Below are positions 1 to 7,435 of a stretch of DNA of 64,000 nucleotides, one piece after another. Below the pieces are notes generated by a model, which was not told where the DNA came from, did not search any database, and saw only the letters and a list, made by a program, of their open reading frames with translations. How positions within the stretch are numbered: position 1 is the first letter of the stretch; every line of letters starts with the position of its first letter. The DNA comes from Porphyridium purpureum (lineage: Eukaryota; Rhodophyta; Bangiophyceae; Porphyridiales; Porphyridiaceae). Both the position numbers and the translations under genes were made by a program. Location: positions 45,001 to 109,000 of the forward strand of contig VRMN01000018.1 of NCBI GenBank assembly GCA_008690995.1, given 5' to 3'.

Positions 1-642
1 AACTACACACGCACGGTCCCAACACTTCCACTCCAAAAACATCGCCCTTTCGTGCTTCCGCTGCCCAGAGGGGAGTCGTACACACGTTCCCAGCGTCCTC
101 TGGCGCGCGCCACTGCGCCGCCCAGACTCGCCGCCTCTCGCCAAGCCGCTCCGTCGCCAAGCTACTCGTGCACGCGCGGCGCTTTCACTCGCACAAACGG
201 GACTCTGCCGTCCGAACCAAACAAAGAACATTGTGCACCAGGAGGCGCGCACGCCGCCGTGGTCAACCCCTCCCCCAGAGAGGGGGGGGGGAGCCCCCGG
301 CGGCCGCAGCCTCCCGCGCACCGGACCGCTCTGCGCGCCGGCTCTCGCCAGCGCCGCTTTCCATGCTAGCCCGCGACGCACCCCGCCGAGTCCGCGTGCC
401 TGGGCGCCGCCGCGCCTTCTATGACTCCGCCGCCGCTGCTTACACTGCCGCGCCCGCGCCCCGCGCCGCGCCCGCGCTGCCGCGGAAAGCGCCGCGGTAC
501 AGCACCGCTCCAGAACACCCGCCGCCTGCGGCTCCGTAGCTGCTTGCACTGCGCTGCGCCGCGCAGTGTCGGCTGAAGAGCTGCCTGGCCGCCGGGTACG
601 CCGCAGCTCGGGCGTTCGGCGCAGGCGTTCCGCGCGGACACC
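1..642. other. Leading GC-rich region without a clear gene
   Basis: No complete gene is recognisable. The first ~60 bases are AT-richer and the rest is extremely GC-rich and arginine/proline-coding in every frame. A run of ten G lies at 282-291. Reading frame 3 runs from about 540 into the downstream enzyme gene with a transit-peptide-like alanine-rich composition. It is closed by a stop at 537-539, so the first exon or start of the next gene may lie in here, obscured by an indel or a small intron. Confidence 0.4.
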
Positions 643-2007
643 ATGATGCCGCTGCGTTTGCCGCCGCGCCGTGTGCGCTCGCTGCGCAGCGACGGCGGCC
701 CCGCGGCAGCACCGGTGTTGCGCTGGACGCGCCCGCGCAGCCGGCCGCGTCGCCCGCCGCGTCGCCCGCCGCGTCGCCCGTGCGCGAGCGCCGCGCGCGC
801 CTCGCGCCCGCGTTTGCGCGCATCGACGCCAGCACGCAGGCCACGCTCAGGCGGTGCTCGCCGCGTACCACCGCACCGCGTCGGCGCGCACCACTTCGCC
901 GGCGTCGAAGGCTACGGCCACGGCGACCTCGGCAGGGAGGTCATCGACGCCGTCTTCGCAAGCCTCTTCGACTGCGAGCAGGCGCTCGTGCGGCCCCAGT
1001 TCGTCTCGGGCACGCACGCCATCGCCGCCGCGCTGTTCGGCGTCCTCCGCCCGGGCGACGAGCTGCTCAGCGTCACGGGCAGGCCGTACGACACGCTCGA
1101 GGAGGTCATCGGCCTGCGCCGCGCGCACCACCAGCGCGCCGCGGACACCGGCTCGCTCCGCGACTTTGGCATCTCGTACCGCGAGCTCGACTTGAGCCCG
1201 CTCGGCCTCGTCCAGTTCGACGCCATACAGGCCGCGCTGCGCCCGCAAACGCGCATGGTGCTCGTCCAGCGCTCGTGCGGCTACGCGCTCCGCCCGTCGC
1301 TCGCCATGCACGACATTGCGCGCATTGTGCAGCTCGTCAAGCACATCCGCCCAGACATCGTCCTCTTCGTCGACAACTGCTACGGCGAGCTCGTGCTCGA
1401 CATCGAGCCCACCCATCCGTCCGTCGGCGCAGACATCGTCGCCGGCTCGCTCATCAAGAACTGCGGCGGCACCATCATGCCGACGGGCGGGTACGTCGCG
1501 GGCAAGGCGCGCTACGTCAAGCTGGCGCAGAACCGCATGGCCGCGCCGGGCGTCGAGGGCGCCGCCTCCATGAACCTCAACAAGGCCCTGCTCCAGGGCC
1601 TCTTCCTGTCGCCGCAGATGGTCGGCGAAGCGCTCAAGGGCGCGCTGCTCGTCGCCCAGGTCATGTCCGACCTCGGCTTCCACGTCTCGCCCGCAGCCGA
1701 CGCCGCCCGCTCCGACATCATTCAGGCCGTCCGGCTGGGCGAGCGCGACAAGCTCATCGCGTTCTGCCGCGCAGTCCAGCGCCAGAGCCCCGTGGGCGCG
1801 TACATCCTGCCAGAGCCCGGCCAGACGCCGGGCTACGGCGACGAGGTCATTTTTGCAGACGGAACGTTCGTGGATGGCTCCACGCTCGAGCTCTCCGCAG
1901 ACGGTCCGCTGCGGGAGCCGTACGTCGTGTATGCGCAGGGCGGCACCCACTGGACGCACTGGGCGCTCGTCCTCGAGGACGCGCTGCAGGAAATGGGCCT
2001 GGCGTAG
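643..2007 (+). CDS. PLP-dependent methionine gamma-lyase / aluminium-resistance family protein
   Basis: From about residue 80 the protein follows the Met_gamma_lyase (aluminium resistance, YnbB-like) family of fold-type I PLP enzymes: HHFAGVEGYGHGDLGRE, QFVSGTHAIA, the cofactor lysine in GSLIKNCGG (about Lys272), GGYVAG, APGVEG, and a C-terminal SADGPLREPYVVYAQGGTHWTHWA. The exact substrate of this family is unclear; C-S lyase activity is inferred. The first ~80 residues in this frame are arginine/proline-rich and not family-like. The expected helix before HHF is instead readable in frame 3 (RLAPAFARIDASTQATL, 804-848) and then frame 2 (QAVLAAYHR, 848-874). This implies two single-base deletions near 847 and 874, either real or assembly errors. 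The true start therefore lies upstream and this ATG is provisional. A cyanobacterial-type origin and plastid location are inference. Confidence 0.75.
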   Translation: MMPLRLPPRRVRSLRSDGGPAAAPVLRWTRPRSRPRRPPRRPPRRPCASAARASRPRLRASTPARRPRSGGARRVPPHRVGAHHFAGVEGYGHGDLGREVIDAVFASLFDCEQALVRPQFVSGTHAIAAALFGVLRPGDELLSVTGRPYDTLEEVIGLRRAHHQRAADTGSLRDFGISYRELDLSPLGLVQFDAIQAALRPQTRMVLVQRSCGYALRPSLAMHDIARIVQLVKHIRPDIVLFVDNCYGELVLDIEPTHPSVGADIVAGSLIKNCGGTIMPTGGYVAGKARYVKLAQNRMAAPGVEGAASMNLNKALLQGLFLSPQMVGEALKGALLVAQVMSDLGFHVSPAADAARSDIIQAVRLGERDKLIAFCRAVQRQSPVGAYILPEPGQTPGYGDEVIFADGTFVDGSTLELSADGPLREPYVVYAQGGTHWTHWALVLEDALQEMGLA

Positions 2008-2815
2008 TGCTCCCGCGCACCAGCGTGTCGCATCCGTACCTGCGCGCGTTTTCAAGCCACTCCTCGCACACGTGTGCGCCAGCGCGTGGTCACGTGCGGA
2101 ACTGCGTGCATGGCTCCGACAGCGCGAGCTGGCCGTGCGGAACGTCGGTGCAGCAGCCCGCCTTGCCGCAGCCGAGCTGCTCTTGCTGCGCAGGCTTCAA
2201 GCATGGGTCCCAGCGATTCTCAAAGTAAACGTAAATGCATGTGCGCAACAGTGCACATCCGGAGCGAGCATATTCGTCCCACGCTCCGGTTGCTCATCGA
2301 CACTCGCCCCGCGCGCATGCATTGGTCAATTGAACATGCGCCCCGCGCGCAAGCATTGGCCAATTTAACATGCGTCCCTCGCGTTGGTCATTCGCTGCAA
2401 CGCCTGCCGCGCGTTGAATAAATTTTTTTCTCGATTTATTGGCGGGTCTTCGCGCAACCAGCAAGTTCACAAAAATGCCCTGCATGCTCGCTCAATGACC
2501 GGAAAAGGTGCTATTTCGTTGTCGACTTCGGGGGACTCAGCAGCGCAAATTCCGCAGACTCAACGCTTTGCGTTTGTCCAAAGCTGTTCTTTTTGCACGC
2601 TGTCGTAGCAGATTTCCGCGTCTTGGCCGAGCCGTACCCTCGCTTTGTGCTCCGAGGCACCGCGACAAAGACGTCCAGGAAAACAGGTGCTGGCGATTTC
2701 CAACACGCGGAACGAATATGAATTCAGCCGCTGTGAATACGCCAGCTCGATGCGGAGGCGGCTTGCGTTGTGCCGAGAACCGAGCTGGACAGCGTGGTCG
2801 CGAAAGGCTGCCAGA
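2008..2815. other. Intergenic region with 3' UTR and CCAAT-rich tandem repeat
   Basis: An 800-base gap between the PLP enzyme and UFC1. It holds a 34-bp tandem repeat (separate entry), an AATAAA at 2417-2422 that could be a distant polyadenylation signal, and an AT-rich stretch around 2420-2470. The UFC1 frame is open back to 2645 but shows no conserved sequence before 2816. No other gene is seen. Confidence 0.5.
2305..2394 (+). repeat. 34-bp tandem repeat carrying CCAAT-type boxes
   Basis: Two nearly identical 34-base units (2305-2338 and 2339-2372) start CGCCCCGCGCGC and end AACATG. A decayed third unit begins at 2373. Each unit contains ATTGGTCAAT or ATTGGCCAAT, i.e. CCAAT boxes on both strands. 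The position, about 420-510 bases upstream of the UFC1 start, suggests a promoter module; function is inferred. Confidence 0.6.
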
Positions 2816-3307
2816 ATGGATGAAGGCACTAAGAGGACCGTGCAAAAGATCCCGCTGCTGAACGTGAATGCCGGCCCGCGAGATGGAGATGAGTGGACGG
2901 CGCGGCTCAAGGAGGAGCTGAATGCTCTGATCGGGTACATTCAAGTCAACAAGGCGCAGGATAACGACTGGTTCCAAATCGAGTGTAACAAGACAGGCTC
3001 GCGCTGGACCGGCAAGTGCTGGTATTACTACGAGCAAGTGCGGTACGAGTTTGACCTGGAGTTTGAGTTGCCCGTCACATACCCAGCAACGGCGCCTGAG
3101 CTGATGCTGCCGCAGCTCGACGGTCTCACAGCCAAGATGTACCGCGGAGGCAAGATTTGCCAGACCATCCATTTCCAGCCCTTGTGGGCTCGGAATGTGC
3201 CTCGCTTCGGCATTGCGCACGCGCTGGCGCTTGGGCTCGGCCCGTGGCTTGCTGCCGAGATTCCAGACCTCGTGGCCCGCGGGGTCATAACCAAGTTTGC
3301 GAAGTAG
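2816..3307 (+). CDS. UFC1: UFM1-conjugating enzyme E2 (UFC1)
   Basis: 163 residues against 167 in human UFC1, aligning end to end. UFC1 accepts the ubiquitin-like modifier UFM1 from UBA5 and passes it to target proteins, notably ribosomes on the endoplasmic reticulum. Visible hallmarks are the N-terminal [20 protein letters not shown], the UBC-fold core with SRWTGKCWY and [12 protein letters not shown], and the catalytic cysteine in [10 protein letters not shown] (Cys115). These are followed by [20 protein letters not shown], near-invariant in the family. The ATG at 2816 was chosen because homology begins there; the frame is open further upstream without conserved sequence. Little doubt. Confidence 0.95.
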   Translation: MDEGTKRTVQKIPLLNVNAGPRDGDEWTARLKEELNALIGYIQVNKAQDNDWFQIECNKTGSRWTGKCWYYYEQVRYEFDLEFELPVTYPATAPELMLPQLDGLTAKMYRGGKICQTIHFQPLWARNVPRFGIAHALALGLGPWLAAEIPDLVARGVITKFAK

Positions 3308-3487
3308 ATACCAAGTAAAGGCGAGCCCTTTGTTATTGTGAAAGAGTACCGCGCCCTGGGCGTAGTCCATTTTTATACACTAATTGCGAGGACGCATGCT
3401 GCTGGAGGCTCCTTTCGGGTGCCTCGCCGCCACGTCCTTCGCCGGTCCGTTCCAGGCCCGCGCTCGGCACACTGGAATCCCGGCTCC

Positions 3488-5998
3488 ATGGATGAAGACG
3501 CAGACCGGATCTCGAATGCGCTTGAACGGGACGCACGGGATGGGAAAGGGTTGGGTTGTCCGTGCGCAGAGCGGCGACATGCCGCCAAGGGCTTGGAACC
3601 TCAAATTGCCGAGTACATGCGCAGCCTTGGCAGAAGCACGCTCGAGAACGAGTCCTGCCGAGTACCCATCGCACGCGTGCGCGAGCTGAGAAAGTTGCGC
3701 CACGTGCTCGATGTCACGGGACAGCAGCGCGCGCTTCAATGCTCGCATGGTGTGGGTTTGCAACCACGTCCTGACAGAGCGACGGTTGCAAGTGCCAGCG
3801 CAAAGCTGCTGATTCTCGGTGTCCTGGAAGGCGATCGACTAGGTCATCTTTGTCTGTACGAACGCGGCGTGTCGTGTGTGCCGCCAACAAAGTCGTGTCT
3901 GCACTTTGCTGTGCGCATTATCGTGACTCCTTGTGTTTCCGCTGGCCTTCGTGGAGCGGTCATTGCCTGCTTCCGGTGGCGCTACTTGCCAGCTCGCAGC
4001 GGGTATCCAGGGGTCATTGAGATAAATGCTGCCGATGTGCGAGTTGTTGGGAGACCGCTCTGCCTCGTGCGAGTGCCGAAGGAATTGTCCGACTGCTTGC
4101 CTGCACGCGAGATCGTCGGGGAAGTTTGTGCATGCAGTGCTGTGTCTGGGACCAAGACCACGGAACCTTCCTTTCTCGTTGCGTTGTGCGCCGTGCGATG
4201 CGCTGACCATCAGCTGATACCCAGGGCACTTCTCGCCATGAAAGGTTTGCATCTGGCTTCTCGGCGGCCCTTTCTGATGCCGTACAAACGATATCGCTTC
4301 ACCGGCCGCTTCAAATGGGTCAAACTCGCTACGCATGATGAATCTCTGCAGAACGCGGTACCCATGTTGGCAGCTCAAGAGCGCGACGACTTTGATGTGG
4401 CAGAAATCGACGAAGTTGCGGTTGGATCAGGAGGGCCGCCACAGCATGCTAGCAAGCGCCGTCGGGTCGCTTCTGAAGGAAACCCAGATAGTAGCGCCCG
4501 TGTCGATGTGCATGGCACCGTCACCGGGCTACTCCCAAACCAGATCATCGAACTGGATGGAACTCTTCTGGTGTTTTGCGACCCTGGCGTTCGGATCTGG
4601 GGCACGGACTGTGATGTGCTGACGACGCAAAGCCTGCGCACCGGAGTCCGCGTCTCCTTGCTCGCCTTCCATGCAGCTTCGCTCGGCGAGCGTCCTCATG
4701 CACTATTTGCCAGTGCGCTTTCGTCAGTCCTCATTCATGCCTCGGCGCCCGCCGTGGAATGTCGCATGTGCCCTTCGCCTTCTGGGATGCAAAACTGGAG
4801 TCGCTGCAGCCAACCTGGAGCACCGAGATCATTCAGTAGCTGGACAGATGAGTGGCGGACTCTGTACCAAGTACTCACACCTGCCGGTGTTTTGCTTGCG
4901 CGGGAGTTGTGCGGGAGCCTGAGTGACATGTTTGCCGCGTGGTTCATCGATGTGCAGTCTTCGGGTGAGTCTGTTGTTCGGAAGGTCATGCTAACGCGTC
5001 TTTTGGGCCGTCCAGAAAAGCGGAAGCGGTCAGGCTGTAAGATAGGAACGCCTCGTGGCTGGCTTGCGGACTTGTTGTTGCTCGTCCAGGAATGGCATAG
5101 AATTCAGACCTTTGCGGCTGCCACTTCGAGCCGGTCCAGGTCAAATGCGTACGAGGCCTTCGCGAGAGCATTCTGTGACCCTTTGCCATTTGACTCGTAC
5201 TTTCAACCAGAATGTCCACTCATCTGGAGCGTCAAACAGCTTGTCTCGCAATGTGTCTTGTCGGAAAATCCAACGCAGGAGAGTGGTCATTCACATGATC
5301 CGTCTACAGCATTGCCATCCCGAACACGCATTGTACACAGCGAGAGTCTGAAAGTGGAACGACGCAGAGTCCTCCTGCTCGGTCAATTGCAAATACATGA
5401 GCAAAATGGTACACTCCGGTTCTGCGATGCGTCAGGGGGTATAGAGGTTGTATTATTCGGAAACAGCTGCAGGGGTCGGGCCATGTGTCCCGTCGTGCAC
5501 GGGAAATTGTCCTCCAACTTGTACTGTCTATCCTCCTTCTGCGTTGTTGTGATAAGTCCAGGACGCCGCGACAAGACCCGGTGCGCCCTTGTCGTGGACG
5601 CTGCCCATTTTCGCATGTGGGCAGAGGCACCTCAGAACAGCTTGTCATCATATGCTGCTACGCTATCTGAACAAGGGAATGGCCTTGTTGGAGATTCTCC
5701 TGACTTGATGGCCAGCAGCCTGCAGACACGCACGCCACCGCGTCCCAACGTCAGGTTCAATCAAGCCTCAGCGCTTATTGTTGTGAGATGCATTTCGCCT
5801 GTCAGGGCCCAGAGCTTCCGCGTATGGGGCACAGTTGTGGCGTGGCGTGCGCAAAGCGAGCGCCTGTGGGAATCGTTTCAAGCAGTGGAGTCTGACTTGC
5901 GCTCTATCGACGACATTGAGAGTTTAGAGCGACGCGGCGCAGTCGAGCTCATTTGTACTACGATCGAGTTCCAAACCGGTGCGCCACACCACGTATGA
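3488..5998 (+). CDS. Large OB-fold-like protein, possibly CTC1 of the telomere CST complex
   Basis: An 836-residue frame starting at the first ATG (3488). Most of it is not recognisable by eye. Two segments have OB-fold rhythm: VDVHGTVTGLLPNQIIELDG...LLVFCDPGVRIW near residues 338-380, and LLLGQLQIHEQNGTLRFCDASGGIEVVLF near 628-660. The second resembles the '...G.L...dgtL.l.D.SG.i..vl' pattern of CTC1, the large subunit of the CST telomere and DNA-replication complex. The length and the succession of beta-rich modules would suit CTC1, but this rests on pattern only. The frame ends in a GTATGA context followed by further coding-like sequence, so the gene may continue through a small intron (52 bases from 5979 to 6030 would keep the frame open). 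The alternative is an unrelated nucleic-acid-binding protein. Confidence 0.35.
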   Translation: MDEDADRISNALERDARDGKGLGCPCAERRHAAKGLEPQIAEYMRSLGRSTLENESCRVPIARVRELRKLRHVLDVTGQQRALQCSHGVGLQPRPDRATVASASAKLLILGVLEGDRLGHLCLYERGVSCVPPTKSCLHFAVRIIVTPCVSAGLRGAVIACFRWRYLPARSGYPGVIEINAADVRVVGRPLCLVRVPKELSDCLPAREIVGEVCACSAVSGTKTTEPSFLVALCAVRCADHQLIPRALLAMKGLHLASRRPFLMPYKRYRFTGRFKWVKLATHDESLQNAVPMLAAQERDDFDVAEIDEVAVGSGGPPQHASKRRRVASEGNPDSSARVDVHGTVTGLLPNQIIELDGTLLVFCDPGVRIWGTDCDVLTTQSLRTGVRVSLLAFHAASLGERPHALFASALSSVLIHASAPAVECRMCPSPSGMQNWSRCSQPGAPRSFSSWTDEWRTLYQVLTPAGVLLARELCGSLSDMFAAWFIDVQSSGESVVRKVMLTRLLGRPEKRKRSGCKIGTPRGWLADLLLLVQEWHRIQTFAAATSSRSRSNAYEAFARAFCDPLPFDSYFQPECPLIWSVKQLVSQCVLSENPTQESGHSHDPSTALPSRTRIVHSESLKVERRRVLLLGQLQIHEQNGTLRFCDASGGIEVVLFGNSCRGRAMCPVVHGKLSSNLYCLSSFCVVVISPGRRDKTRCALVVDAAHFRMWAEAPQNSLSSYAATLSEQGNGLVGDSPDLMASSLQTRTPPRPNVRFNQASALIVVRCISPVRAQSFRVWGTVVAWRAQSERLWESFQAVESDLRSIDDIESLERRGAVELICTTIEFQTGAPHHV

Positions 5999-7435
5999 AG
6001 AGGAGATTTGATGGTCTACTCATCCTAGAGTGTTGATTCCCATACAAAGATCAACGCTTGACGCCAAGGCGCTACCGTTCTGTCACTATCTTGCAATCGA
6101 GGAGGTGCAAGACAATTCTGCGTAGCTGCACAATTTTCTCAATGAATACGTCCAACGAAACCGTAGCGATACGATGCGCGTCCGTGAAGCTCGACGGGCG
6201 CATGTTCGCGATGCCCGCCCTTGCTTTCAGACGAGCAAGGTACAAGAGCAGTCAGTCCCAATCGCATGTCTTGATGATACGTATCAGAACTGGTTGGACG
6301 GCAAGTCAATGTCGCGCGTGTCAAAGACTATCATCCAAGCTACGACTGCTCGAGTCGCCTTGATCTGTTTGAACTCTTTCATCATCCCTGCACTTTACTC
6401 GGCCTTCACCGGCTGGCCGGCTTTCGCCCCGTCGAATATTCACGCGCCGGACAGGATTCGCACCCAATGTGTCTCAAAAGAGAGCACACACTGCCCGCTG
6501 CACTTCAGTTCTTACCTTCCAGCGCTCCGTCGAAAGCGCGTTGATCGCGTTGCTCGCGTTGCTCGCGTTGCCCAGACTAGGCAAGCAGCACGGACCGACC
6601 ACGGCTTTGAGCTGCTGTTTCGTCGCAGCCGTCTGAGCACACACGTCATGGCCATACTGCATGTGCCGTGTACGTTCGTTCGCCTGGAAGCGAGGCATCC
6701 CGTGTGCTCGACGTATTCGTCATCCGCTATCGGCTGGAACCCGAACCAAACAGCATTTGCCAATTTCCGCTGGACGCATTTGGGTTCCGAAGTTTGTTCG
6801 ATTTGCCCTTATGGTTCAATGTTTCATCGGCACATGACTTGCTTATGCACCCGCGCGAAATGCATGGAAAGAGCGTTGCATGTTCGACCTCGACTCATTT
6901 GGGGTTGGCTCATCGGCAATGACGCAATCCTCTGCACACTGGGGATCGCTGGAACTAGTCTTCCAGTCAGATCGCTTTCGAAAGAGACACTCTTCATCAT
7001 GCGTGCATACATGCTTGCTTCCAGTACATTCCGCTCCTCCTCTCCGGTGCGATTGCCCTCGTGTCGAAGCGTGCAATTGAAACCACGAGCCAAGGACCGT
7101 CTGGTCATGGGTCATGAGATGGTCCGGGGCGAAGCAGATTTTTGAGTCTGCAGTCCTATTGAGCTGAACTATCAGCTCTCATTCATGCGCCGTTTATCAC
7201 TTCTTACCTTTGTCCTCCTTGTCTCTTCGTCCTTCCGCGCGTGCCCGAGCCCGTGCAGCGCGCTAATTCTGCAGACGAGCGATCATTTACCGTTCGAAGT
7301 GACGACACTTTGCAGATGTGACAGCGGCACATGTCCTGCTCAACGCGCGAGACGTACACGTTGTATGCGTTTCGACGCGTGGGAGAAAGTAAGCTACAGC
7401 TTGGACAGAGGAACTGGCATTGCTCTCTCAGGACA
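5999..7435 (+). other. Ambiguous coding-like tail after the OB-fold gene
   Basis: Frame 3 is open from 6031 to 6122, closes at a TAG (6123-6125), and is open again from 6126 to 7145 (over 330 codons). It carries a short internal repeat RVARVARVA at about 6545-6570. Frame 1 (6058-6363) and frame 2 (6668-6922) also look partly protein-like. This could be the C-terminal part of the upstream gene split by small introns or indels, or non-coding DNA. Bases 7185-7511 hold a separate short frame opening with a secretory-signal-like sequence (MRRLSLLTFVLLVSSS), which might be an alternative 5' exon of the SUN gene. No family is recognised. Confidence 0.3.

Noticed and set aside
847-2055. 402-codon minus-strand frame antisense to the PLP enzyme
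   Set aside because: A long antisense frame is expected in GC-rich coding DNA; it has no family features.
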